Shown in pieces: positions 14,905 through 22,545 of a DNA stretch of 22,545 nucleotides. The DNA comes from Acidobacteriota bacterium (GTDB taxonomy: Bacteria > Acidobacteriota > Terriglobia > Terriglobales > Acidobacteriaceae). Numbering within the stretch: position 1 is the stretch's first letter; each line of letters opens with the position of its first letter. The stretch spans positions 1 to 22,545 of the forward strand of contig JAJXXG010000328.1 in NCBI GenBank assembly GCA_021781255.1, read 5' to 3'. Made by a program: the position numbers and the translations under genes. The notes under the pieces are model-generated. The model did not search any database. It was given only the letters and a program-made list of their open reading frames with translations, and was not told the DNA's origin.

Positions 14905-15909
14905 ATGAGCCTGAAAGCAAAGCTGGAAGCTGTGATTTATGCCGCCGAGGAGCCGGTTACGCTGGCGCAACTGGCGGTGTTGTTTTTGGATGAAGCCCTG
15001 CAATGGAAGGCGGAGCAGGAGACCGCCACTGAAACGCAGGATGGAGAACCAACAGCGCCCGAGCTCGCGGCCTTGCCATTGCTGAACGAGGCGTTCCCTT
15101 CTCTCGAACTCGAGTTGGACGCAGAGAAGGATGCCGCAACTCCTGCTTCGGAGCCGGCTGTGGAGGCGACGCCGGAGACAGGCGCCGAAGCGGCTGGCGA
15201 GAATCCCAATGCGGGCGCTGAAGCAACTGCCGCTGCCGGCGCGGAGAATGAGGCGAGTGCCGAAGCAGAGGCCAAGCGCCTCGCGCGGACGCGCGACCGC
15301 GAGGCCCGCATCGTGATCCAGCAACTGCTCGACGAGCTGATTGAGGAATACGCGGCCGACGGGCGCGGCATCGAGATTCGCGAGATCGCCGGCGGCTACC
15401 GCATGGCAACCAAGCCGGAGTGCCACGACGCGGTGCGCTCGCTGATGAAGAGCCTGAAACCGGCGCTCAAGCTTTCATTGCCCGCGCTGGAGACTCTGGC
15501 CGTGATTGCCTACAAGCAGCCGGTGACCGCGCCGGAGGTAAACGAGATTCGCGGCGTGGATTCGTCTGGTGTATTCGGAACCCTGCTGGCGCGCAAGCTG
15601 ATTACAACGGCCGGACGCAAACAGGTGATCGGCCGGCCCATCCTCTACAAAACTACCCGGGAGTTCCTGCTGCGCTTCGGGCTGAAGGACGTGACTGAGC
15701 TGCCTTCGATGGATGAATTTGAGAAGTTGGCCGCGAGTGAGCTGGACGAGCCGGAGCTGGTAAGCGCAGGGGCAACGGCAACCGAAGCGGCGGCGGAGTT
15801 CAACCCGGATATGAGCCTGGAAGTGGACGGGGCGGCCGGCGCAGAACCAGAGGGCGGGCCCGACGCGAATGCGGCGGCAGAGCCCGCGACAGAGCCGCAG
15901 GCGAGTTAA
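14905..15909 (+). CDS. scpB: segregation and condensation protein B with a long acidic insertion
   Basis: Partner of Smc and ScpA in the bacterial condensin. The conserved parts are MSLKAKLEAVIYAAEEPVTLAQLA (1-24), DREARIVIQQLLDELIEEYAADGRGIEIREIAGGYRMATKPE (131-172) and LKLSLPALETLAVIAYKQPVTAPEVNEIRGVDSSGVFGTLLARKLI (188-233), then GRPILYKTTREFLLRFGLKDVTELPSMDEFEK. At 334 residues it is much longer than the usual 180-220: about 100 Ala/Glu/Pro-rich residues (31-128) interrupt the first winged-helix domain, and a similar acidic tail follows residue 276. ATG 14905 fits the family start; an in-frame ATG at 14851 would add 18 residues. scpA is not visible in the window. Confidence 0.92.
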   Translation: MSLKAKLEAVIYAAEEPVTLAQLAVLFLDEALQWKAEQETATETQDGEPTAPELAALPLLNEAFPSLELELDAEKDAATPASEPAVEATPETGAEAAGENPNAGAEATAAAGAENEASAEAEAKRLARTRDREARIVIQQLLDELIEEYAADGRGIEIREIAGGYRMATKPECHDAVRSLMKSLKPALKLSLPALETLAVIAYKQPVTAPEVNEIRGVDSSGVFGTLLARKLITTAGRKQVIGRPILYKTTREFLLRFGLKDVTELPSMDEFEKLAASELDEPELVSAGATATEAAAEFNPDMSLEVDGAAGAEPEGGPDANAAAEPATEPQAS

Positions 15910-15977
15910 ACGGCTTCAACCAATCCGAGGCAGCGACTACACGCCTCTTCCCCCAGTCAGAAACTGAGGCTTTTCCT

Positions 15978-18119
15978 ATGAGCGACAAGAAGAAATCGAA
16001 ATCGGCGGCGCCGAAGACGCAACGTGTCTCCAGGACCAAAACAGCGGACGGCTCCGGCAAGAAACCTTCTGCGAAAACCAGGATTGCGGGTGCCAGGAGC
16101 ACCAAGGCCGTAGCGAAGACCCGGAAGCCAAAGGCCGTGGCAGTTGCCTCGCCTGCGGCGAAGCGCGCGCCAAAGACAAGAAAAACCATTGGCAAGACGA
16201 AAGAGCCAGCCGCAAAAAGGAATACGCGCAAGGCGCCGGTCGAGACTGAGATACGGATCGGGGAGCCGGTTCTTGATTTGATCGTGGATGTGGGCAGCGG
16301 CGATGCGAAGACGTATCCGGGTGACGCGGAGTTGGTGGCCCAGGAAGAGACGGTTGGGCTGGATGAAACTTCAGAAACGGCGAAATTGCCAACTTCCGAA
16401 GGCGATGAGGGCGAGAGAGAAACTGCAGGCGGACTGGGTTCGGAAGAGGGTGAGAGAGAGACAATCGCCGAGATACAGCCGCCCGGGAAGCTCGAACGTT
16501 TGCAGAAGATACTGTCGCAGGCAGGTATCGCAAGCCGTCGCCATGCCGAGGAGATGATCGTTGCCGGCCGCGTGATGGTGAACGGGCAGGTGGTGACGCA
16601 ACTGGGCAGCAAAGCCGACCCTGCGCGCGATCACGTTCGCGTGGACGGCAAACTGCTGCAGGGCGTGGAACGCCATCGGTACTTCGTGTTGAACAAACCC
16701 AAAGGCTATGTGACAACGGTGAGCGATCCCGAGGGCCGGCAAACGGTGATGGAGTTCTTCGCGAAGATGCCTGAGCGCCTTTATCCCGTGGGCAGGCTGG
16801 ACTACCAGAGCGAGGGCCTGCTGCTGATGACCAATGACGGCGAGCTGGCGAACCTGCTGACGAAGGCCGGATCGGGCGTGGAGAAGACCTATCTGGTAAA
16901 GGTGGCCGGGCAGCCAACCGAGGCGGAACTGGATCGGCTGCGCGGCGGCGTGACGATTGAGCGGGAAGGTGCTGGGTCAGGGCGCGTACGCACTGCGCCG
17001 GCGCATGTTCGCCAGGTACGCGAGGGCGACAATCCCTGGTACGAGGTGGTGTTGATTGAAGGGCGCAACCGCGAGCTGCGCAAGATGTTTTCGGCCGTGG
17101 GGCATTTTGTTGAGAAGATTCGCCGCGTGGGCTACGGGCCGCTGGTGCTGGATGTGGAACCGGGAAAGCTGCGCGAGCTGACGCTGGACGAGGTGAACGC
17201 GCTGCGGCTGACGGCCGAGGGCAAGTTGAAGCCAAAGCGCATGAAAGTGGAGCGCATACCGCCGGCGGAATCGCGGCGACCACGAGAGAAGCGGGGCGAC
17301 GGCGAGGACAGGCCGCGTTGGCAGCGGGACGACCGGCCAAAGAAGACGGAATGGCAGGCGCGAAAACCCGAATTTCGCGGACGCAAAGACAACGAAGTTC
17401 GGAGCGGTGAATTTAAGGGCCGCGAATTCAGGGGCGGCGTGAAGCCTGGGTTCGACAAGCGGCGTGGAGAGCAATTCGGCGCGAGGCCGGAGCGTTCTGG
17501 CGCAAAGCCGGGGTTCGACCGACCGCGCGGCGGACGTCCGTTCCCTAATGCGAAGCCTGGCTTCGCGCGGCCAGCGGGTAGGCCCCCGCGCTTTGGCGGG
17601 CAATCGGGGCCGAAGCCCGGGGCGGAGCGGCCGTTCCGCGGCGAGCGGCCTCAATTTCAGGCAAGACCGCGTTTCGAGCGACCCGCGTTTCCAGCGCACC
17701 CGCAGGGCGAGCAGTCAAAGCCGAGATTCGAGCGGCGCGCGATTGAGGGCCGGCCGCGACGTGAAGGCGCGGAGCCGCGATTTGATCGAGCGGAACGCCG
17801 CCCTTTTCGCGCTCCCGGCGAGCGGCCCTCATTTCAGCGGGCCGAGGCGCCAGGCAGGCGATTTGAAAAGCCGCCAGCCAGGAGTTTCGGTACGCGACCG
17901 AGTAAGCCTTGGACCGAGAGACCGCGAACGGGAGCGCCCGAAATCGGCAAGGATGCGCCGAGAGGCCGGTTCGCATCGCGCGGTGGAGCGAAGAGCGGCG
18001 GGTTCTCGAGAGGCGGAGGTTTCTCGAAGCCTGGCGGCAAGGGGCCTGGCTTCCGAGGCAGATCTGGCGGCGGCAAAGGCAAAGGTTTTCGGCCACCGGG
18101 CAAACCGGGCGCCAACTAG
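15978..18119 (+). CDS. RluB-type 23S rRNA pseudouridine synthase with long basic tails
   Basis: Three parts. Residues 1-150 are Lys/Ala/Thr-rich, then acidic, and probably disordered. Residues 170-418 are the enzyme: an S4 RNA-binding domain ([24 protein letters not shown] from 171), [19 protein letters not shown] (239-257), [20 protein letters not shown] with catalytic D275, and [10 protein letters not shown] (362-371), as in RluB/RsuA enzymes. Residues 419-713 are an Arg/Gly/Pro-rich tail with repeated KPGF, RF(E/D)R and RPxF units and an RGG-like end. The core is the length of a whole ordinary RluB (about 250-290 residues), so the tails more than double it. TGAGG at 15965-15969 supports the ATG. 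The stop TAG overlaps that of hflX in CTAG. RluB is the likely subtype, not proven. Confidence 0.93.
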   Translation: MSDKKKSKSAAPKTQRVSRTKTADGSGKKPSAKTRIAGARSTKAVAKTRKPKAVAVASPAAKRAPKTRKTIGKTKEPAAKRNTRKAPVETEIRIGEPVLDLIVDVGSGDAKTYPGDAELVAQEETVGLDETSETAKLPTSEGDEGERETAGGLGSEEGERETIAEIQPPGKLERLQKILSQAGIASRRHAEEMIVAGRVMVNGQVVTQLGSKADPARDHVRVDGKLLQGVERHRYFVLNKPKGYVTTVSDPEGRQTVMEFFAKMPERLYPVGRLDYQSEGLLLMTNDGELANLLTKAGSGVEKTYLVKVAGQPTEAELDRLRGGVTIEREGAGSGRVRTAPAHVRQVREGDNPWYEVVLIEGRNRELRKMFSAVGHFVEKIRRVGYGPLVLDVEPGKLRELTLDEVNALRLTAEGKLKPKRMKVERIPPAESRRPREKRGDGEDRPRWQRDDRPKKTEWQARKPEFRGRKDNEVRSGEFKGREFRGGVKPGFDKRRGEQFGARPERSGAKPGFDRPRGGRPFPNAKPGFARPAGRPPRFGGQSGPKPGAERPFRGERPQFQARPRFERPAFPAHPQGEQSKPRFERRAIEGRPRREGAEPRFDRAERRPFRAPGERPSFQRAEAPGRRFEKPPARSFGTRPSKPWTERPRTGAPEIGKDAPRGRFASRGGAKSGGFSRGGGFSKPGGKGPGFRGRSGGGKGKGFRPPGKPGAN

Positions 18120-19612
18120 CACGCCGAGTCTGCGGTTTTCTGCAATACGCGGAAGCGGCGAATACGGCCGACAAGCGAGGCCGGGCCGCTGACGGTGAGC
18201 CTTACAATGTTGCCTTCGTATTCACGTGTGTGAATGACCATGCCGGCTTCAATGGCCGCCAGCGCCGCGCCTTCGTGCTGCGGAACGCGCAGGTCCGCAT
18301 CGACAATGGGATCGGAGTGCAGCGCGCCGTCGATGGCCGCAAGCAAAACGTCCATGCCCTCGCCGGTGAGCGCTGAGACGGCTACTTCACCACGCGCCTG
18401 GGCACGTTGCCGAAGCCGGCTACGCTCCTCTTCCGGCAGCAGATCTATCTTGTTCAGCACCTCGATGCGCGGCTTCGCGAGGCATTCAAGCTCGCCGAGG
18501 ACTTTCTCGACCTGAGCCTTCTGCTCCTCGCCATAGGTGGAGGCGGCGTCGCGCACGTGGAGCAGCACCTCAGCCTGCGCGACCTCTTCAAGCGTGGCGC
18601 GAAAGCTGGTGACAAGCGTGTGAGGCAGATTGCGGATGAAACCCACTGTGTCTGACAGCAGGATGCGGCGCCGGCTGGGCAGCTCGATGGCTCGGAGCTT
18701 GGGATCGAGCGTGGCGAACATGCGCGCGGAAGAGAGCACCTGCGCGCCGGTGACGCAGTTGAAGAGCGTGCTTTTGCCGGCGTTTGTGTAGCCGACCAGG
18801 GCGACGGTGGGCACGGGAACCGCCTCGCGGCGCTGGCGCTGCTGCTTGCGCACGCGGCGCACGGCTTCGAGATCGAGTTTGAGCTGATCGATACGGCGCT
18901 GGATGCGGCGGCGATCGGTTTCGAGCTGGGTTTCGCCGGGTCCGCGGGTGCCGATGCCGCCGCCCAGCTGCGACATGGCTTTGCCGCGGCCGGCGAGACG
19001 CGGCAACATGTATTCGAGCTGCGCCAGCTCCACTTGCAACTGGCCCTCGCGAGTGCGCGCATGGCGCGCGAAGATGTCGAGAATCAACTGCGTGCGGTCG
19101 AGCACGCGGCAGGGCAAGGCGACCTCAAGGTTGCGCAGTTGCGTAGGCGAAAGGTCGTGATCGAAGAGAACCAGATCGGCCTGCGTTGAAGCCGCGACAC
19201 CGGCGATCTCCTCGACCTTGCCGGAGCCGATCAATGTCGCGGGATCGGGGCGCGGACGGCGCTGGAGCAGCTCGGCAACCACCTGGCCGCCGGCGCTCAA
19301 CAGCAGCTCGCGAAACTCGGCAAGAGACTCCTCGGCATCCAGACCCGGCAACTCGTGCGCCGAACTTCCTGACCTGGATAACTGAGTTGTATTTGGGGGC
19401 GCAGGCAATTCCGGCGCGCCCTCGCCCGAAAGAGCGGTATCGAGGCACACGCCCACTCTCGCCGCGCTCTTCATGCCTGCGCGGATGCGATGCGAGCGGA
19501 CCCCAATGTCCACTCCCACAAGGACGGCACGCTCCGCCCGGCCGCCCCAGCGGCCAACATCGGCCGTTGAAGAGAGTGGCCTGCCGCCGGTCCTGTACGC
19601 CTCGCCTGGCAA
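18116..19612 (-). CDS. hflX: ribosome-associated GTPase HflX
   Basis: A GTPase that binds and splits stalled ribosomes. From a TTG at 19612 it has 498 residues: N-terminal strand [10 protein letters not shown] (26-35), HflX domain with [15 protein letters not shown] (122-136) and [29 protein letters not shown] (171-199), the glycine-rich [19 protein letters not shown] (217-235), then the G domain with G1 GYTNAGKST (274-282), G3 DTVGF (321-325) and G4 NKID (387-390). The frame continues to 20086, but that overlaps hfq and is not HflX-like. TTG is preferred because it keeps the first strand; an ATG at 19474 would lose it. It lies 17 bases after hfq, the classic hfq-hflX order. Confidence 0.94.
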   Translation of the reverse strand: MPGEAYRTGGRPLSSTADVGRWGGRAERAVLVGVDIGVRSHRIRAGMKSAARVGVCLDTALSGEGAPELPAPPNTTQLSRSGSSAHELPGLDAEESLAEFRELLLSAGGQVVAELLQRRPRPDPATLIGSGKVEEIAGVAASTQADLVLFDHDLSPTQLRNLEVALPCRVLDRTQLILDIFARHARTREGQLQVELAQLEYMLPRLAGRGKAMSQLGGGIGTRGPGETQLETDRRRIQRRIDQLKLDLEAVRRVRKQQRQRREAVPVPTVALVGYTNAGKSTLFNCVTGAQVLSSARMFATLDPKLRAIELPSRRRILLSDTVGFIRNLPHTLVTSFRATLEEVAQAEVLLHVRDAASTYGEEQKAQVEKVLGELECLAKPRIEVLNKIDLLPEEERSRLRQRAQARGEVAVSALTGEGMDVLLAAIDGALHSDPIVDADLRVPQHEGAALAAIEAGMVIHTREYEGNIVRLTVSGPASLVGRIRRFRVLQKTADSAC

Positions 19613-19629
19613 TCGAGGACGCTCCCGCG

Positions 19630-19941
19630 CTATCGTTGCTCCGCCACCGCCTGGGGCACGGCTGGCACCGCTACGGGTGACGGACCCATGCCCGCTGATA
19701 CAGCACCCGGACGGTGTTCGGTATGCAGCACACTCCGGTTGCTCACCACGGTAGAAATCGCGTGTTTGAAAATCAACTGTTCCTGGCTGTTGTTTTCCAG
19801 CAGCACGGAATACTTGTCGAAGGAACGAATCTTCCCGGTCAACTTGACGCCGCTGACGAGATAAATCGTAATGGGGGATTTGTCTTTCCGAACCGTGTTC
19901 AGAAAGGTGTCCTGAATATTTTGTGCCGGCTTGTTCTCCAT
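19630..19941 (-). CDS. hfq: RNA chaperone Hfq
   Basis: A 103-residue Sm-like protein forming a hexameric ring that pairs small RNAs with mRNAs. The N-terminus [43 protein letters not shown] covers the proximal-face residues and the Sm1 motif. Sm2 is [12 protein letters not shown], with Phe in place of the usual Tyr before KHA. Residues 73-103 form a Pro/Ala/Val-rich tail, moderately long and not acidic. ATG 19941 has AGGAGA seven bases upstream. Translation further upstream to 20058 is unlike Hfq. hflX follows on the same strand. The upstream neighbour in enterobacteria, miaA, is absent; a divergent aminotransferase gene lies there instead. Confidence 0.96.
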   Translation of the reverse strand: MENKPAQNIQDTFLNTVRKDKSPITIYLVSGVKLTGKIRSFDKYSVLLENNSQEQLIFKHAISTVVSNRSVLHTEHRPGAVSAGMGPSPVAVPAVPQAVAEQR

Positions 19942-20185
19942 GTGCCGATCTCCTGCTTTCTTCGTGAAGGTTTTGTTTTTTACTGCTCTTGCGTTGCAAA
20001 CAAATCCGCAGGGACGGCTCCGGAAGCCCCGGCACCGGCAAACCCCGCAATATGACAACTTTATATAGATTTGCCATCCATTTCAACTCCGAGGTGGTGA
20101 CGGCTAACCCCGTGACATTTCAGGGGCGGAATGGCCTGGGTTCGATGTGGGACACAGCCCTCAGATTGGCTGATAGCATCAAAAT

Positions 20186-21382
20186 GTGCAAGATACTGCT
20201 GTTCCGCCTCGTGATTCGGCAACCGCGGCCGCCGCCGCACCGGCGCCCGTGCCGATGTTGGACCTGAAACGCCAATACCGCGCGATTCACGAAGAATTGG
20301 CGCAAGCGCTGGGGCGGGTTCTGGAAACGCAACAGTTCATTCTTGGTGAGCACGTGGCGGCCTTTGAGCGCGCCGCGGAGGAGCATTTGGGCGTGCGGCA
20401 CGCGCTGGGCTGCTCGTCGGGCACCGACGCCCTGTGGCTGGCGCTGGCAGGGGCCGGAATTGGCCCGGGAATGGCGGTTGTAACCACTCCGTTCAGTTTC
20501 TTCGCTTCGGTCAGCTGCATTCTTCGCGCAGGCGCAACGCCCGTGTTGGCAGACATCGATCCGGCCACCTTCAATTTGTCGCCCACAGCCGTGGAAACGG
20601 TTCTGGATGGTCAGCGAGGCGAGGGCGTGCGTGCGATTTTGCCGGTGCACCTCTACGGCCACTGTGTCGATTTTTCTTCTGGTTTTGGACGAGGGCGTGG
20701 GCTGACCGTGATCGAAGACGCCGCCCAGGCCTGGGGTGCGGAATGGAATGGCGTGAAGGCAGGCGGGCTCGGCGATGCGGCTGCCTTCAGCTTTTATCCC
20801 ACCAAGAACCTGAGCGCGGCGGGCGACGCAGGCCTGGTGACGACCAACTCCGGCGAAGTTGCCGAGCGGGTGAAGATGCTGCGCCAGCATGGAATGCGCC
20901 GCCGCTACCACCACGACGAGGTGGGCTGGAACGCGCGCATGGACGGTTTGCAGGGCGCAGTGTTGAGCGTGAAGCTGAAGTACGTCGCCGGCTGGAACGA
21001 GGCGCGCCGCGCCATAGCCGCGCGCTATCACGCGCTGTTTGCCAAGGCCGGGCTGGCAGAGGCCGGGACGTACCCCGCGCATGGGGTGGTTTTGCCGCGC
21101 GAGATGCCGGGCGCACGGCACGTGTGGCACCAGTACGTGATCCGCGCGCCACGCCGCGATGCGCTGCGCGAGTTTCTCGCCGCTCGCGGCATCGGCTCGG
21201 AGATTTACTACCCCATCCCGCTGCACATGCAGGAGGCGTTGAAGGGACTGGGATACGCGGAAGGCGATTTTCCCGAAGCTGAACGCGCGGCGCGCGAAGT
21301 GCTGGCGCTGCCGATTTTTCCCGAGCTGCGCGAGGACGAGCAGCAGACGGTGGTTGGCGCGATTGCCAAGTTTCTGAGCTAA
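20186..21382 (+). CDS. DegT/DnrJ/EryC1-family PLP-dependent sugar aminotransferase
   Basis: A 398-residue fold-type I aminotransferase that typically aminates keto groups of nucleotide sugars for surface polysaccharides or modified lipid A. Motifs: MLDLKRQYRAIHEEL (24-38), FILGEHVAAFE, CSSGTDALWLAL (76-87), TTPFSFFASV (100-109), IEDAAQAWGAEWNG with D178, and FYPTKNLSAAGDAGLV with the PLP-binding K207. The end holds WHQYVIRAPRR and SEIYYPIPLHMQEAL. The GTG at 20186 has no clear ribosome binding site and gives an Ala/Pro-rich extension; GTG 20249 or ATG 20255 (family-like start MLDLKRQY) are real alternatives. Divergent from hfq across 244 bases. The next gene begins 29 bases after its stop. 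Confidence 0.9.
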   Translation: MQDTAVPPRDSATAAAAAPAPVPMLDLKRQYRAIHEELAQALGRVLETQQFILGEHVAAFERAAEEHLGVRHALGCSSGTDALWLALAGAGIGPGMAVVTTPFSFFASVSCILRAGATPVLADIDPATFNLSPTAVETVLDGQRGEGVRAILPVHLYGHCVDFSSGFGRGRGLTVIEDAAQAWGAEWNGVKAGGLGDAAAFSFYPTKNLSAAGDAGLVTTNSGEVAERVKMLRQHGMRRRYHHDEVGWNARMDGLQGAVLSVKLKYVAGWNEARRAIAARYHALFAKAGLAEAGTYPAHGVVLPREMPGARHVWHQYVIRAPRRDALREFLAARGIGSEIYYPIPLHMQEALKGLGYAEGDFPEAERAAREVLALPIFPELREDEQQTVVGAIAKFLS

Positions 21383-21411
21383 CCGATTCCCGTCGAATTT
21401 AAGATGAACTT

Positions 21412-22116
21412 GTGCACAATTACTTCAACTATTTCACTGAGATCGAGGAGCGCTTCCAGCAGCGGCGCGGATCGTTGCTGCTGCTTTCGACACTGGATTG
21501 GGCGCTGATCGAGACCTGGCGCGAGGCGGGAATTCCGCTGGAGGCCGCGCTGAGGGGCATCGATGTGGCGTTTGACAAATATGAGTCGCGGCAAAAGCGG
21601 GCCCGCATGCAGCGCATCAACGGGCTGGCGTGGTGCGCGCAGGCAGTGATGCAGGCCGCCGTGGAATTGAATGAGGCCTCAACGGGCTCGGCTTCCGCGA
21701 CCGCTGCGGCGCACGAATCCGGATTCGAGCACGAGCGCGTTGCCGCGCATTTAGCCGCAGCCGCGGAGGCTCTGGATGCCGCGCCGGTTGCCCCAGAGGC
21801 ATGCCGCGCGACTGCCGAACGGCTGCGCGGGCTGGCCGCCGGAGTGCTCGCCGCTGGCGGCGAGAAGGTTGATCTCGAATCACTGGAGCGCTCGCTGACC
21901 GTTCTCGAAGAGAAGCTTTTTGCCGCGCTCACCGCCGCCGCGCCTGAGGATTTGCTTGTGGGATTGAAGGAGCACGCGGCCCGCGAGCTGGCGCCTTACC
22001 GCAGCCGTATGGGCACGGTGCAACTGCGGCAGGTAGAAAGGCAGTTTGTGCAGAAGCAACTGCTGGTCCACTACAGCCTGCCGCGATTGAGCCTGTTCTA
22101 CATGAGCCAGCAATGA
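21412..22116 (+). CDS. helical protein of unknown function (234 aa)
   Basis: I cannot assign a family. The protein is predicted soluble and almost wholly alpha-helical. The N-terminal half (MHNYFNYFTEIEERFQQRRGSLLLLSTLDWALIETWREAGIPLEAALRGIDVAFDKY) looks well ordered. The middle (88-140) is Ala/Glu-rich, and the C-terminal half has a possible coiled coil (LESLERSLTVLEEKLFAAL) and a basic end rich in Arg, Gln and hydrophobics (TVQLRQVERQFVQKQLLVHYSLPRLSLFYM). The GTG at 21412 is the only start near the ordered region, with only a weak ribosome site. It sits between the aminotransferase gene (29 bases) and the RNA methyltransferase gene, whose ATG overlaps its stop (ATGA), so it is probably coupled to the latter. 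Confidence 0.75.
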   Translation: MHNYFNYFTEIEERFQQRRGSLLLLSTLDWALIETWREAGIPLEAALRGIDVAFDKYESRQKRARMQRINGLAWCAQAVMQAAVELNEASTGSASATAAAHESGFEHERVAAHLAAAAEALDAAPVAPEACRATAERLRGLAAGVLAAGGEKVDLESLERSLTVLEEKLFAALTAAAPEDLLVGLKEHAARELAPYRSRMGTVQLRQVERQFVQKQLLVHYSLPRLSLFYMSQQ

Positions 22117-22545
22117 TAAGGCGCGGAAGACAAAACGTGCGGCGAAGGCCCGCTATGCCGGTGGTCCCACGCAACGATGCGCCACCGCATCCGTTGCAGC
22201 CTCAGCTCGTACAAATTGAAAAACCAATCTACGGCGGCTCGTTCCTCGCGCGCGTCGAAGGCAAGGCCGTGTTTGTGCCGCTCACGCTTCCCGGCGAACG
22301 GGCGCGCGTGCGGATCGTGGAGGATAAGCGTGGCTATGCGACCGCCGAAGTAGATGAGATTGTCGCGGCCGCGGCGGAGCGGATCGCGCCGGCGTGCCGG
22401 TACTTTGGCGCCTGCGGAGGTTGCCACTATCAGCACGCGGATTATGCGGCGCAGCTCGCATTCAAGCTGGCCATTCTGCGCGAAACGCTGGAGCGCGGCG
22501 GCGTTCGCGCGCCGGCAGAGATCTCCGTATTGGCTGCCGGTAGAC
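22113..22545 (+). CDS. RlmD/TrmA-family RNA (uracil-C5) methyltransferase, 5' part
   Basis: The first 144 codons of a gene cut by the right edge. A TRAM-type RNA-binding domain is visible (VQIEKPIYGGSFLARVEGKAVFVPLTLPGERARVRI and on to VDEIV), followed by CRYFGACGGCHYQH with C95, C101 and C104. This C-x5-C-x2-C pattern ligates the 4Fe-4S cluster of RlmD-type enzymes, which methylate 23S rRNA U1939; the SAM domain lies outside. Three in-frame starts are possible: ATG 22113 (overlapping the preceding stop as ATGA), GTG 22137 (with GGAAGA six bases upstream) and ATG 22155. The residue numbers assume 22113. RlmD, RlmCD or TrmA-like cannot be separated from this fragment. Confidence 0.88.
   Translation, partial: MIRRGRQNVRRRPAMPVVPRNDAPPHPLQPQLVQIEKPIYGGSFLARVEGKAVFVPLTLPGERARVRIVEDKRGYATAEVDEIVAAAAERIAPACRYFGACGGCHYQHADYAAQLAFKLAILRETLERGGVRAPAEISVLAAGR

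Noticed and set aside
15939..15974. Possible terminator between scpB and the pseudouridine synthase gene
   Set aside because: GCCTC and GAGGC can pair before TTTT, but the stem is only five bases with an 18-base interior, and the GAGG is better read as the ribosome binding site of the next gene.
15976..17340. 454-codon minus-strand frame across the pseudouridine synthase gene
   Set aside because: Pro/Arg/Ser-rich low-complexity translation, entirely opposite a conserved enzyme.
17464..18192. 242-codon plus-strand frame overlapping the basic tail of the pseudouridine synthase
   Set aside because: It is an Arg/Ser-rich alternative reading of the repetitive tail; the main frame continues without break from the enzyme core.
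19613..20086. N-terminal extension of hflX by 158 residues
   Set aside because: It lies over hfq in a different frame, has no HflX-like sequence, and Hfq is unmistakable there.

Overview
The window looks like a high-GC chromosomal segment of an acidobacterium, most likely family Acidobacteriaceae (class Terriglobia). The strongest clue is the cupin at 7800-8195: from memory it matches the Granulicella tundricola hydroxynitrile lyase family almost position for position. A TPR-glycosyltransferase fusion, a PiT/ScpB/pseudouridine synthase block and frequent GTG/TTG starts fit this. I see no transposase, phage gene, CRISPR array, tRNA or rRNA.

Left part (1-4216): the end of a membrane protein enters from the left edge. 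A class I SAM methyltransferase and a hemolysin III/PAQR membrane protein follow on the minus strand. A divergent intergenic region carries a long imperfect inverted repeat (1943-2063). Then comes a large plus-strand TPR protein with a C-terminal GT9-like domain.

Minus-strand block (4242-8727), in transcription order: folK, a GtHNL-like cupin, a non-coding gap, a TonB-dependent receptor and tgt. The gap holds a chimeric scar: the 5' end of a tgt-like sequence joined to the 3' end of a folK-like sequence at a shared 10-base GC-rich motif. Its parent genes lie at the two ends of this same block, so it looks like the remains of a local duplication followed by deletion.

Middle (8893-12720): a 78-aa unknown protein precedes a Gfo/Idh/MocA oxidoreductase. 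Then comes a translationally coupled pair, a YdjI-like SPFH protein with a zinc ribbon and a protein with three four-Cys zinc knuckles. An ICMT/PEMT-type membrane methyltransferase lies on the minus strand, with a doubtful small membrane ORF upstream of it.

Right part (12721-22545): a 430-base non-coding region with a Pho-box-like repeat and a hairpin leads into a PiT phosphate transporter, which is closed by a clear intrinsic terminator. scpB (with a long acidic insertion) and an RluB-type pseudouridine synthase (with a 300-residue basic tail) follow on the plus strand. They face hfq-hflX on the minus strand, and the two converging stop codons share one CTAG. The last genes are a DegT-family aminotransferase, an unknown 234-aa protein and the start of an RlmD/TrmA-family RNA uridine methyltransferase cut by the right edge.

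Most of this is housekeeping: tRNA and rRNA modification, folate, chromosome segregation, RNA chaperone and phosphate uptake. I did not find a clearly new multi-gene system. The best leads are the tgt/folK scar, the inverted-repeat element at 1943-2063, the cupin, and the SPFH/zinc-ribbon pair.
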